This document shows positions 12,101 through 27,100 of a DNA stretch of 64,000 nucleotides, piece by piece. The stretch comes from Limnoperna fortunei (Eukaryota; Mollusca; Bivalvia; Mytilida; Modiolidae): NCBI GenBank assembly GCA_944474755.1, contig OX104124.1, positions 39,538,636 to 39,602,635 of the forward strand. The letters are read 5' to 3'. The position numbers were made by a program, and so were the translations under genes. Within the stretch, counting starts at the first letter, position 1. Each line of letters opens with the position of its first letter. A model generated the notes under the pieces. The model ran no database searches, was not told where the DNA came from, and saw only the letters and a program-made list of their open reading frames with translations.

Positions 12101-15100
12101 CCCAAAAATCTTTCGGATCAAAATGTAAAATATCAGGTGCACAATGGTGCTATGCGACAAAGATTCTGTGAAAGTTTCATCAAATTCCATTCAGTGGTGT
12201 AGGTGGAGTTGTGGATAAGAGATGGGTACCCCTTATGTCAATGAGAAAGTCCTTGTTTTTCTATGGCAAACCCGAAAAATTGCAAAGTCTGAAATGGCCA
12301 GGTTGCAACTCCAAGTGCCTTATTAAATAGGGAATGGTTTACAATTTGTTGGAAGAAGGATTTAGGTCTGTGTAAAAAAAGTTGATTACACAAAATAGGT
12401 ACCGTCTTCTGCAAATGTTCTGAAAAAATGACTAAGTTCCCAAGTCTAAGAAATCAGAAAAAAAATCCTCGAACAATTCCACAATAGCTGGTGCAAAACT
12501 TCAATAAATGTGCAATCTTTCTGTGAAATTTTAGAGATCTGGGTTGAAAAATGTAGGGGGAGTTAATTACACAAAATAGGTACCCTCTTCTGCAAATGTT
12601 CTGAAAAATGACTTAGTTCCCATGTCTGGAAAATTAGGAAAAAAATCCTGGAATAATTCCATAATAGCAGGTGCATAACTTCAATACATGTGCAATCTTC
12701 CTGTGAAGTTTCAGAAATCTGGTGGAGGAGTTGATTACACAATAGATACCATTATTTCCCCAAGCCCACCAGCCCGACTTCACCATACTATAACCCTGGT
12801 TTGCACTTCAGTGCAACCCAGCAAAACAACCATTCAGATCAAAATGTAAAATTTAAAAATGTAAATAAATCGTGTACCTGTGCAGGTGTGTAATGAGCAA
12901 TTAATGTACGCAGCCTTGAAGAATATCTATCATCAGTAAACTGTCCTACCTGTAAATAAAAAAATACTTTTTCTATATCTATGTCCAAATGAAAAGAGAA
13001 ATCAAAGTGCAGTCAGCACAGCTAGGAAGTTTGCCTTAACAGTTGTAAAACTGTATCATTTTATCACAAATAATATTGGGATAATTCATTTTGACTGATC
13101 AATGTAGTAATGTTATAAAATCGATCAAAGACAGAAATGGCCGAATTTCGTTAAACAGGAAGTAGTTGAACGACAGACCTGAAATCGAATCCCACGTTAT
13201 GGGAGGCCATGCTGATGCTGCATACCAAATTTCAAGTGAATGTGATTAATAGTTGCTGAGAAAACTGTTACAAAAATTTCTCCCCCCACCCCACCCACCC
13301 AACATTCACCATACTATAACCCAGATTTTCACTCTGTGAAATCCAGCCAAAAATTATATATGAAATTCTTATAAGTTAAGGTTTATCATTACACTTATCA
13401 CAATATCAGTGTACATATAGACATGTTTTTACATACAGCACAACATTATTTCAACACATATAAGCAATTTAACAAGTGTGATATATTTGTATCTCTTGTT
13501 TATAATAAATATTGTTTTTCATATTATTAAGTTTTCAAAAAAAGGAAGAAAAAAATGACAGCCTCTTTTCTGTACAATATTTATGGAATTATTTTAAAAC
13601 TGGTACAGAGACTTTTTAAAATTACCCTATTGATAATGTTTTCATCTTTTAAAGATGGTTTTAATTTTATGAAGGAAAACAACTGATGACTATATTTATA
13701 TTTTTTTAGGCACAAAGATACAGGAAAAGTTTGTGATAGCCTTACAATAGAAAATGATCATGATAGCGCACCAGAACAAGAAATACCCCAATGATATGAT
13801 TCATGCCCAGAAATATTGTGCTTGCAACCACACCATAAACCAAGCTATGATTCAAACGAAAAACAATCAGTAAAGATGGAACAGGTTGAAAAATCTTGCT
13901 GACAGTTTGTGTTCACCATAGTACATGTTACCACTAAGTGAAAATGTATACGAAGCTCCTATTTCTTAATTTCACCAACTATATGGCCATGTGTGCATTT
14001 ACAACACACCACAACTTGTCAGGTGCTATAATGCAACATCTCATCAAACTTATGGGTTTACATTCTCTATCATAAAGCCTTCAGGCTTTCTCTGGCTTAA
14101 CCCGAAATTGTGTCAACAAAGTAGCCACGTGCCTTTCTATTTAAAGAAATGAAAAACTCAACAACTGACTGACATGCACGGGTAGTTTCAGCCATGCAGT
14201 ATATAATCTCGAGACACCTTGTTTTCACGCTTTTTGTCAAAAAGGCCACGTGTGTTTAACATATTGAAGTATTTTGCACTACGTTGTGGCAGCAACTATT
14301 TTATAGTTTTATATTTACTTGTGTTTTGGATACAGCTAAAACCAGCAGTTATATGTCTGGGAAATTTTCTGATATCAGCTCCGAGGAGCAGGCCAGTGGC
14401 CGTGAAGAATATAAATCTGATAATGAAAATTCAACCATTTTGAAGTTGTTCCATAGTGAGGCGGACGATACTGGGAGTTTTCCTGGTTTTGAAGACACAG
14501 ACATTGTGGCAGAGAAGCCCAAGATGAAATATGTGGTTAAGAAAGTTCCTAAAGCTAAAGCTCCTCAAAAGAAAAAAGTCACTGCCAGAAAACGAAAGGC
14601 TTCGCAGGCTGCGTCTAAGTCGAGTCCGAAAGTAAAGAAACTTAAAACCCCCAATAAAGTCAACGATGACATAGTTGGGATGATTAGACAATTTTTTGAG
14701 AATTTACAGAATATTCCCAGTAGTAGCAAGTCCCTAATTTGCACAGCTGCGCCCGAGTCAGTTAGACAAAACGACATTATGTCAGAATCAGAATTATCTA
14801 AGTTCTTGAAAATGAAGCTGAGGAAAATATCCCGGTGATGGGATATAATTTATTTACTGATCCACGAGAAAATGACAAGCGAGTTGTCGTTAGTACGGAC
14901 AGCGCTTCCATTGTAATGCCGAAAATTTTTGATGATGAGACGAAGTTCTCTCCTGACTTTCGGAGAATCTTGCACAGTTTGTCAAGTTGGCATGTACCAG
15001 AAAAGCAGATATTTCAAGTTTTTTGGACGTAAAAATCATATTCCTAATAACTGTAAGTCACTTGTTCCACCTTTTGTTAATCCAGAAGCATGGGGTTACT

Positions 15101-18100
15101 TGTATCCTAATATACAACAGCGGGACAAAAGCATGCAGGAGATTAAAAAAAGTCTGGGCCAAGCTGTGGTTCCAACAATAAAGTTAGTTGAGATTTTTTA
15201 GTCTACACACATTGATGTCACTGAAGCTAAAAAATTGCTAACTCAGTCTATTGCTATGGCATGTAATTCATTTTTTGAGATGAACATTAAGAGATGATAT
15301 TTTATCAGACCATATGTGAATAAAAAATTTCAAATGTTATGTAGCTCAAGCTATCCTATTGAGGAACAGCTGTTCCCAAAAGATGTCGCGAAACGCATGA
15401 AAGAAATCAGCGATGCTTCACAGATTAATAGGCAGATTAGACCAGCTGCACCAAAAAACTTCAGAGGTCGGCCCTACAGAAGGGGCCAGCTCATGTACAA
15501 CCAAAGTTACAGAGGACGAACGTACCAGAGAGGACCAAGAGGGTCATTCAGAGCCAAGAATCGCCAATAGGTAGATATTCAGTGGTAAGTACATCTGTTA
15601 ATAGTGCATGCAGGTTCCAGGCTGGTTCTCTAAGTAAGAGATTTAATGTATGGAAGAAATTTACAAATGATAGATGGATTTTAAATTCCATCAAAGGGTA
15701 TAAAATTGACTTTGTGAGAACCCCAGTTCAGTCATTTATTCCTAAAATCATTAATTTTGATATTGAACGTAATAAGATAGTAGATGAGGAAGTCCAGGAT
15801 TTATTGTCTATAGGTGCTATTTCAGAATGTGAGCATGAAGTTGGGGAATTTATTTCAAATATATTTTTGGTGAATAAAAAGGGTGGTAAATTAAAACCCG
15901 TTATCAACTTGAAAAAATTAAATACTTTCATTCAATATCATCATTTCAAAATGGAGACAATTGAAATTAAAGTCTATAAAGAGAAATTATTGGTTTATTT
16001 CTTGTGATCTCCAAAATGCATATTTCTTCTTGTTTATTCACAAGTCACACAGAAAATACTTGAGGCTTGAATGGAATGGTAAACTATTATAATCATACTG
16101 CCTTTGAACGAGGGTGTTAGGGTAGATTATCACACGAAGAAAAAATTATCACCCGAGACGGAGTCGAGGGTGATAATTTTTTTCTTCATGTGATAATCTA
16201 CCCTAACAACTGAGTTCAAAGGCAGTATGATTTTTATTATACTGATTGCCTATTATCTAATGAAGAAATGTAAACTACCACATAGATACTGTACTGAATC
16301 ATATTTTTAATGGAAAATGCTTATTAGTCTGCTAGTTGTTTTTCCAAATACTAATTGCCCATTTTCCTGTATTTGTGGTGTCTTTGACATGGAAAGACAC
16401 ACGACCTGTAAGTAAATTTCAGCTGATGCGGCTGATCATTTTCCAGATTGGGAGTTTTCTTTCTGATAATTTTGTTATATCACTCGTAAACTTCGGCTAG
16501 AGCGGGTGATAATTTTCCAGTTCGGCAATCTCCGGTCTAAACGGGTGTAAATTTTTTTTTATATCACCCGTTGGTATGAAATCACGAGGAATTAACACCC
16601 GTTGCTATAATGGGCGGGGCTAAAACGAGAATCAGTAGAAATTAACACATGGTTACTGTCCAATAAAAAGACAGCATTTTTGCATGAAGTATAATAAATC
16701 ATTTTAATTGTCTATGCTTCGGTATATCCTGTGCACCGAGAGTGTTTACTAAATTAATGAAGGTAATTTTCGCTCACATTCGCAAAATGGGGATTTTGTC
16801 CTTTTTCTACATTGATGATTCTCTTGTACATGCACAGTCTCCTAGTAGTTGTAAGGAACATGCAGATATTCTTTTAGGAACATTATCAGATATAGGTTTC
16901 TATATTAATTTTGAAAAGTCAAATTTTTACCTACCACAAGAATAGTTTATTTGGGTCATATAATTGACTCTGTTGCATTTAAGGTATTTTTACCAGGTGA
17001 GAAAATACATTAGATTTTGTCAGTGTGTGAGAAAGTACTTTTGGCTAAAAAGCTTACTATACGTAACGTTTCTCATTTAATTGGTCTTTTTACATCAGCT
17101 AGAAATGCTATCAGGTTAAGTCCCTTATTTTATAGATATTTAAACAGGGATAGGGTCAAGGCTTTGGCAAATAGTAATAATGATTTTGACATGAAATGAA
17201 ACTTTCTCAGGAAGCAAAATCTGAGAATGTTTGGTGGCAAGAAAATATTCTTTTGAAAAATGGTAAGGATATTAGACCTAAACCAATTGAACATTATATA
17301 GAAAACTGATGCCTCTAAAGCTGGCTGGGTTGCCATAAAACTGGTGGTCGATGGTCTGAGGCAGAATCGGTGTTGAACATCAATTTGTTAGAGTGTAAAG
17401 CTGTGTATTTTGCTTTTCTAAGTTTATGTAATCATTTATTTGACACTCATTTATGTATTAAAAGTGAGAATAGTACTACTGTTGCATATATAAATAACCA
17501 AGGTGGTTCAGTTATGTCATTGCACTAGTAAGTAAATGATATTTGGCTTTGGTCTGAGGAAAAAAGCATTTTTCTCACAGCAGTGCATATTAAAGGCAAA
17601 TCAAATATATCAGCTGATTATATGTCCAGACATTTTAGTGATTCCACTGAATGGAAGTTGCACGAAAAAGTGTTTGAAAAGGTCTGCAGGTCATTTTTAA
17701 TGCCAGATATTGATTTATTTGCTACCAGACTAAATAAACAATTACCAAAATATGTATCCTGGTTCCCAGAACCAAATGCTTTTGCTGCTGACTCTTTTAG
17801 TATTGTTTGGTCCGATTTTAATCCTTAGACTTTTCCTCCTTTCAGCATGGTAGACAGAGTGTTGAAAAAAATTCTGGACGATCAGGTGAGCAAGGCCATA
17901 TTAATAGTGCCCATGTGGGCTACACAGCATTGGTACCCTACTTTATTAAGTTCCTTGATTGGTATTCCAAAAATGCTCCCAAATGTGCAGAATTTACTCA
18001 GATTGGTGCACAACAAGGAGACTCACCCTTTGTTTCTCGTCGCCTGCATAGTATCAGGTCATCTCTCCAAAGTAAAGGATTTTCAGAAAACTCTACTAAA

Positions 18101-21100
18101 TATATCAGCCAGTCATGAAGAAGGTCCACTGCAAAGCAATATGACCTCATTTGGGACAAATGGCTTGTTTGGTGTAGTAAATGGTAAATTAGTATCTTAC
18201 ACCCGTCTCAGAGTGAAATTTTAAATTATTTGAGTGATTTGGCTTTACAAAATAGGTCATATAGTGTGATTAACTCGCACAAATCTGCTATATGTCATAC
18301 TCTTGCTGTCTGTGGTACCTCGTTCAGTGATAACACAATTATATCTCGTTTCATGAAGGGTGTATATACTGTAAAACCACCAAAACCAAAATATACATGC
18401 ACATGGGATGTTAATAGAGTACTGAATTATATAAGTACTCTTTGGCCTTTACAAAATATTACTCTCAAGCAGTTAACATTGAAATTAGTGGCTCTTTTGG
18501 CATTATAAACAGCACAGAGAGTGCAAACTCTGGCTTGTCTGAAGTCAAGTTTAATGTCAGATTTTGGTGATTACGTAGTTTTAACCATAGACAAATTAAC
18601 AAAAACGTCAAAACCTGGTCAAGTACCACAGACAATAAGAATTGACAAATATTCAAGCAAGGGTTTATGTGCTGTACATACTCTGAGACAATATATAAAA
18701 ATCACTTCAAAATTCACACAATGAGATATCCACTTCAGCAATATCAAGGTGGTTGAAAATTGTTTTGGATAAATCTGGAATTGATACATCCATATTTACT
18801 GCTCATTCTTATAGAGGGGCTTCAACTTCAAAAGCCCTAGCATGTGGAGTATCTCTCAATGATAGTTAAAAAACTGCAAATTGGGCGAATGCCAATACTT
18901 TTTATAAATTTTACAACAGGCAGTCACGAGTTTCATATTCAGCTGTTGTATTATCTAAAGATTGATTCTTTATATTTTGTAGCAGACAGGGAGTCCATTG
19001 CTGATGTTTTGCGATTACAGATGGATAATTGGTTGATGTTCGACGATTACAGATAATGACAATTATTTGCTAAGTGACATTCTTGACATTTTTTCAATTC
19101 ATGTGAAGATGAGTGTGCGATGGAAATAAAGAATTTATTTGTTGTTTTATATCTTTTCCAAATTCAGTGTCATAAACTGCCAAGATGTGTTATATAACTG
19201 TACGTCTATATTGGCATTAGACATTAATTTATCAAGGTGTTGTGATTATCTATTAGACATGGGTCCTCAATGATTTGTTGTTTCTTTAAAGATTCGAGTT
19301 AAACCAGAGAAAGCCTGAAGGCTTTATGATAAGAGAATGAACCCTCATCCAAGCATCCAGGGGATGTGCTGGATGAGGATTATTCTCTGAATAAGCCGTA
19401 AGGCTTTGAGGGTTTAATTACCCTCCCTATGTTGATGTAGAAAACCCTCCCATCAGTCCAACAAAAAATTTATCATTGAAGTAAGCGTGCAAACAAGGTG
19501 TCTCGAGATTATATACTGCATGGCTGAAACTACCCGTGCATGTCAGTCAGTTGTTGAGTTTTTCATTTCTTTAAATAGAAAGGCACGTGGCTACTTTGTT
19601 GACACAATTTCGGGTTAAACCCTCGAAGCCTTACGGCTTATTCAGAGAATAATCCTCATCCAGCACATCCCCTGGGTGCTTGGATGAGGGTTCATTTTCC
19701 GGAGCAAAATTTAATGGAAGCCAACACTGACAATATAAAATGATTCTGTGGTTTTGATAATACATTTCTGCAGTACTACCTTTACTGTTCAATTTTAAAG
19801 AAACTTTTCTCAGAAGTTGTTTACAACTGCAAAACACCAGGCTGTATTAATTGGTAAAAACTCTACTATTTTATTACTGGCAGTATACTAGACCAATTAA
19901 AACCTTCAACGAGTGTGACAGAATTAGGACATAGCTTCAGGACTATGTCTGCCAGAGAAGTGAAAACCACACCACAATTGAACAGTACAATACTTTAAAC
20001 AACCAGAAGGCTTTTTGGAAGATCCAACAATATTACTGTCAATGTTTACCCATGGTACTCTGCTTTTCGAGAGCTCCAGTTTCATTGTGGCGTGTGTTAT
20101 ATGCTGTTAAATGAGTTACCTCCAAAGCAGAGATTCAAAAGAAAAAATATGATTCTTTGGAGAGTATGGCAGGGATGTGGTAAACCCAAGATGAATATGT
20201 TTCTTGGACCATCTTTTTGTCTGTACAGGGATGGCATTACCATATTCAATGAGCCGAAGCAAATACTAACCAAGACTATGTTTACTGTTGCAACTATGGA
20301 TCTGCAAGCTTGTGCATTGGTTATACAAATGACCCAACATAAAGGCGAATATGGATGTCTCTTTTGTTTAGACTCAGAAGATGAAGTAAAATGTGGAAAG
20401 GACACTGTAGATCCTTTCCTTATAGAGAAGCTAGTCCAGAGCCAAGGACTAATGAATCCATAATTGCTGATGTAAGTAAAGACAGCAAACTAGAAAAAAA
20501 AGTACACAGTATTTATGAAGAAACTGTTTTGTCTAGAACATCGTATTTGATTACAAGCAATGTATTTTGCTTGGAATTTCCAAACACCTGATGAAATTGT
20601 GGTTTGATCCACAGCACAGGAAAAAAACTACATTGGACATACAATTCACAATGCTGACAAAATTATAAAAGGCATAAAATCACCCTACTACATCAAAAGA
20701 CTGCTAAGAAAAATGGCTCTTGTACTATTATGTTCCTGTAATACATTACATCTTACAGGTATGCCACAATTTCATTTAATTTCATTTAAATTTCAAGGAA
20801 TTTCCAAGGTAAGGTATGCAGGAGCCACAACGAATCGTCCATGACTTTTCAAGGCCTTCAGTTCAATTTTTAAAATTCCATGACTTTTCCAGGATTTCAT
20901 GACCCGTATGAACCTTGTGGTTGAAAGCTGTATGAGGAGTTGATTACTCAACATTACTTAATCTGACTTTACCACAATATAACCTGCATTTGGACTTTGT
21001 GTAACCCAGCTAATAAAGCCGTAGTGGCAATAATTGGCAGAACAAAGAGTCATATTAGAGACAAAAAATGTGTATTGATAATTAAAACAACATGGACCAG

Positions 21101-24100
21101 CACTAAGTCGTGCTAAGTATACTCGACGATTTTTCAGCTCGGAAAACAGGAAGTAGATAACTGACTGTCCTGAAAAGGGGAGGCATGGTACAACTCAACA
21201 TGCTAAAGCTGTGCACCAAATTTGAAATCAGAGTGGGGGTATAATACTGCAAACAAAGACAAAATAAAACAAAACAGTTACTTACATGAAATTTACCTAT
21301 TGAGGTATCTACAAAACAGACACCATAAGTACTGCATCCCTCATGGCCCTCCTCCTGTCAAAATAAAGATAAAATTAGGTCTAATCAATCTACAAAATAT
21401 ACACCATAAGTACTGCAGCCCTCATGGCCTTCCTCCTGTCAAAGTAAAGATACAATTTGGTCCAATAAATCTATACAACAGACACCACAAGTACTGCAGC
21501 CCTCATGTCTAATCAGATCTTACATGCATGCAAAATGTACAAATCTAATTAAGAAATAATTCACAGAGGCTGTGGTTTATCGTTGTTTTACCACAGATAT
21601 GCCAAATTAAGTTGCATTATTTTATCCTAGTGACAGCGAGATTAAAAATGTAATGTCAGAACTACAAGTCTGGACAAGTCTAAAATGGTCAACACAAAAA
21701 CAAAAAAACACTAGACAAAGTCGATCTAGCGATCACTGATACCCCCGCTTTTGTACAAATTTCGTGGACTTTGACCTTGAAATTTGATGAATTTCGACCA
21801 AAATCGATAGGCTTCTTACCAACCTGATATATAACAATATCCCAAAGTTTCATTCAAATCACATGCAAACTTTTTGAGTTATCGTCCGGAAACAACTTTT
21901 TTGTAAAAATTTCTAACATTTTTCGTGGACTGCGACCTTGAAATTTGACAGATTTCCCCCAAAATCAATAGGCTTTTTACCAACCTGATATACAACAATA
22001 TCCCAAAGTTTCATTCAAATCGGATGCAAACTTTTTGAGTTATTGTCCAGAAACAACTTTTTTGTTAAAATTTCTAATGTTTTTCGTGGACTGTGACCTT
22101 GAAATTTGACAGATTTCCCCCAAAATCGATAGGCTTCTTACCAACCTGATATATGACAATATCCCAGTTTCATTCAAATCGGATGTAAACTTTTTGTTAC
22201 TGTCCGGAAACAACTTTTTTGTGAAAATTTCAAACGTTTTTCGTGGACTGCGACCTTGAAATTTTGACGAATTTACCCCAAAATGGATAGGCTTCTTACC
22301 AACCTGATATATAACAATATCCCAAAATTTCATTCAAATCGGATGTAAACTTTTTGAATTATCATCTGGAAACCAAATGTGGACGGACGAACACGAGGAC
22401 CACTGTATACCCCCGACTGTCGAGCGGGGGTATAAAAACAAAACAAAACAAAACCAACACAGTGAAAGATTTATTAACACAGAGAATTCCTCACAAAATG
22501 TTTGTGTTTTTTTTTAATGTGCCCCTTACAGCAATTGTTCATGTATATTTGTACTGGGGGAGAAACCTGAGTACCCTAGACCATTGACCTTCTGATTTAT
22601 CACATAAACAACTATGTTAGAATGGCAAACTTTCACCCATGTCCCATGTGACTATATTAATTTGACTTGATCCTTTTTACAGTAAAATATACCTATGTAA
22701 TATATATCCAGAGAAAGAACTCATTATCTAAAAAAGACTTCATTATCTGAAAAAGTTTTTTCCCTTGGTGAAACCTGTTCGATTGATGGTTGATTGAATG
22801 TTTACATCCAGCAAGCAGTAATTCAGCTTTATTCAGAACCAGAACATGTTAACAAACAATAAATCAAAGGATAAATAGGTTTTAGATGGGACATATGAAA
22901 CCAATTTTTGACTGCCTTTGTAAAGGCATGGAGTATTGGGTAGGAATGGGGAATTTAGCATTTTGTAACGGCTACAATGAGCCTACTCTTTTTCGACATC
23001 AACAAATGGGATCTTTATCGTGCAAGGAGCATGGCACTCTCAAAACCTGTTTGAATAAGGAGCTCTTACCTTTTCTGCAATAGCTAAAAGATAATTACTT
23101 TTAGCTTCTGTCGCATCCCCATCGAGAAAACTGAATGTCTGGGTACCTTTGGTTGTAACTCGGCATATCTCACGCTTCACAACTTTATCGAACTTAGTCG
23201 CCATTCGTGACACTGAAATATATTCATGGTGACAATACCTCACCTCTGTTGCTATGGTTACATGTTTGCTACTATAGCAACTTGTCAAAAATGTAGAAAC
23301 GTTACATCAGTTTTCTTAAGAAGGAAGAAATGAAATCTTTTCTCACCTACTAAAACTGACACCAAGCACTCAACAAAAATATGGGGGAACTATATATCTA
23401 TCTCTTCTACTGTTACATAAACTTGTTTCTTAAAACTAGATATCAGTGAGATGGTACCCATTTCTGTGGGCCCCGCCCTGACCTTGAGGTCAAGGTAAAA
23501 ACCATGGTATGCCACAAATCGCCTTCATATTATCTACCCACATACCAAATATCAAAAAGCCTACCTCAATAGATAAACAAGTTTTAGCTAGGACACGATT
23601 GGCTTCGGGCGGACACTATAGGGCCTCAGCCACAAAGTGGAAGGGCCCTAATTAGCTAACTGTTATGATTTGTTGCATAACATAATAAAAAAAAAAGCAA
23701 ATATTTCTTCAATACGAAAAAAACTTCGTTGGAAATTTATTTTAAGCAATTTTCCTTTTTACCTCCACAAAAAACAAATATTCCCCATGAATTCAACCAA
23801 TCATCTCAATCCATTTATAATACTATGGAATTTCAGAGGGTAATTTTTGTTTTTTTGAAATCTTTTTAATTTCACTCCATTTACTGCAATCTTACTGTTT
23901 TTAACACGCTCATTCATCATGTCTGGTGTTTCCGTCTGTTCTATTCTGGCCACTTTGTAACCTTTCTGTATCAGCGTTGAGGCATATCTATTATAAGCTA
24001 TCTCAGGGAAACCTGAGTGAGCATGTTCACCCTATAAATAGAACAGGCATTTAAATGTCATATATACATTGCAATTTATAAACATTGCATTTGCAATAAT

Positions 24101-27100
24101 TTGCAGAATAAGTCAACTTGTGAACAAATTATATTTTCTTAAATGTTACTATTTAATTCAATCATCTAAGTTACACATCCCAACTATAAGCCAAGGAAGA
24201 ATCTTACAGTTGTCTGTTAACAAGTGCTCACTAGTGATACCCCATCAATAAGTATTTGGTAAACAGGAAGTAGATGACCAAGGAGCACAAAATCGCTTTA
24301 CACCATATGGCACTATAAGATAAAGCAATATGCAAAATATCATGCTTCTAAATGGTATAGTTGCTTAGAAAACAGCGTTGGAAATTTTTGGTATGGAGGT
24401 ATGGATGAACAGACCAATGGACAAAAGGGCCCAAAGACAAAAAAAATCATTCAGTTATTTTTCATACTGAAAATGTAGATGTAGCTTAGACTAACCTTCA
24501 TGTAGATGATTCCAAGTTCATTGACCCCTACAACAGCATCCATGTTGAATAACTCATAAAATTTACCCATCTGTAAGATACACAAAATGACAACAGTGAA
24601 TACATAATTATATTTCAAAGTGCTTTATCTGGGTGATAGGTATGTTTTTTTTTATGGAATGTTGCTAACAATCAAAGTATTTTATACGACTATCAGTCAG
24701 TGTAAACAGTGGACTGGAATAATTTTTAAAACACTAAAATCAACAGGCACATTTTGTACATGGTTAGTCAGTTCTTTGTTAACACTAAATACGAATATTC
24801 TTGTCTTTATTTTACCCAGATCAAGTGGTTAATACAATGTTTTAATGAACATCAAATTGGTTGCTATTCAACATATACAGACATGATTCTGCAGACTAGT
24901 AAGAATGACCTTAATGCTGTGAGAAATAATTACATTCTATGGTGTCAGTGAAATGTAAAAAACTATGAGCAATGCTTTCTAATTGATACCCCCCACCCCC
25001 ACTTCGCTTATGTCCACGTTTTTATATAGGAAACCCCAAATATCATTCCAATCAAAATGTAAAATATCAGGTGCACAATGGTACTATGTGACAAAGATTC
25101 TGTGTTTCATCAAACTCCATTCAATTGTGAAGGAGAAGTTACGCACAAGAGAAAGTGTTACAGACAGTCGAACGGACTGACGGAGAGACGGACACCCCCA
25201 ACACTATATACCCCTCTAGTGTGGGGTATAATAAATACAGTGCCATGCATTGTGAGAGTGAAATAAGAATAAAATAGAGCACAATAATGGTATATTCAAT
25301 ACAATTCTTAATGTGATTAATTCGCAATTCTTATTGGACAACTGAATAACTTCACAAAATGAATTCCACGGCTGATGCTATCAGAAATTACCACACAACA
25401 TTATTATTAACAGTAAAAAAAAACAAGGGTGGACTTTGAGCGCGCTCACAAAGGGATACCCCCGCTTTGCTGCAAGTCCAATTATCTCCCCTGAATAATA
25501 TCCGACAGCGACAAAAATTCTTCATGCAAATCTACACATGATGTACTTCCTTCATGTAAAGTTTCATTAAAATCTGTCAAACAGTTTAGGAGAAGTTGCG
25601 CTTATGAGGGCCCGCACTGAATACTTTATTTAAAAAGTTTAAGTCCAATTAACTGCCCTGAATAATATCTGACAGCTACGAAAATTCTTCATGCACATCT
25701 ACATATGATATACTTCCTTCTTGTAAAGTTTCATCAAAATCTGTCAAGCGGTTTAGGAGAAGCACTTACAAGGAATGTGGACAGACAGACAGGGTGATTC
25801 CTATATACCCCCCAAACTAGTTTTAATTATATCATTTTAGTCAGTTAATTCAGTTTTTATTGCTGTAGCATTAGAATGGATATAACCATAATGTATTAAG
25901 CATCACCAGTAAACTCAATTTCCGACCATCAAATCATCAATTGATGCTGACAAATCTTCAAATACAATACAGTTATCTCCTAACTTTCTAGAGTGAAAAA
26001 AAAAGTCCAGATATAACAATACATACCTTGAAAAACAGAATGGTGTCATAGTACTTGGATTTCATTTCCCACCACTGTCTCATGGCCTGAAAAATGTCAT
26101 TGTATTAGAACAGTACAGCAAGTCCAACACTAAGAGAAGAATGAAGGGTTTTCTAGACGTTTAGAAAATCTGCAACATTATCAACAATGACCAGTTTTTA
26201 TTGAGGAGGAGGGAGGAAACAAAAATACCTGTGAACCTGTGACTTTTGGCAAGAAAACAGGCAGTCTTTTCTATTAAGGTTGAAGTCTGTTAAAACTTGT
26301 CAGAAGTCAGATTCTGAAAGTCAGAACTCACAAACTCAGTTATCAATATCTGAACGAAGTCATATCAAGTCAAAATACATATGTTATGTTTGTCAGTGTT
26401 TGTTTGATGTTTAACGCCACTTTCAGCAATTTTTTAGCCAAATAATTGCGTCCAGTTTTTATTGGGGGAGGAAGCCGGACTACCAGGAAAAAACCCTGAC
26501 CTTCGGTAGGAGTCGAGTACACCTTGCCTGCAGTGAAACTGGAACCTTCAATCTCAGTGTTTTGTCAGACCATGTGACCTCTAGTAGATGAACTACCTTA
26601 ACCACTCAGAAACTGAGGTCCCATGCATCAGGAGTCTATTTCACAAAAATTTGTATGTGTAAAATCTATCATAAGTGTTGGAAGATCAAAGGGGAAATCG
26701 TGACATCATCACTTACCACAGATTTTACACTTACGACTTTTTGTGAAATCGACTACTGTTCTATATTAATCAAGCATACCCTTGTATATCATTATGATTA
26801 CAAAATTAAATTTGCACCCCATGTTAACCTTCTTATAGAAGACATACTCATAACCACATTATGCATGAGTAATTTTGATTTGATTGGTTATTTCATAAAT
26901 AGTCCAAAGCAAAGTTTAAATAAAGTCCAAAAGAGTTTAATGATTAAATGAAAAGAGAGAATATCTAACAAATAATAACTGTTAAGAAATTAAATGACCA
27001 CTTTTTAATTCTCACCCGAGGTATAGAAATATCTTGTCTCATCCGGTAAGATAGCTTAGGGTGATGTTAATTATTTTGTGAAGAACATCAAGTTACATAT

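Larger units (their letters stand above)
14062..19696 (+). mobile_element. DIRS-type (tyrosine-recombinase) retrotransposon, broken copy
   Basis: About 5.6 kb. Identical 128-bp inverted terminal repeats lie at 14097-14224 and 19491-19618. Outside each is a unique end (14062-14096, 19619-19696). An internal region at about 19298-19420 is the reverse complement of both outer ends joined together, the internal complementary region typical of DIRS1-like elements. Genes in order: gag-like, reverse transcriptase/RNase H, tyrosine recombinase. No target duplication is seen; both edges share only ATT, as expected for recombinase integration. Several frameshifts and stops, plus a roughly 0.6-kb insertion inside the reverse transcriptase, show it is dead. 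Confidence 0.92.

Noticed and set aside
14431..14777. Minus-strand frames opposite the DIRS gag-like gene
   Set aside because: Shadows of the plus-strand coding region.
21222..21512. 96-codon plus-strand frame with 27-residue repeats
   Set aside because: Antisense product of the 81-bp duplication at exon 14.
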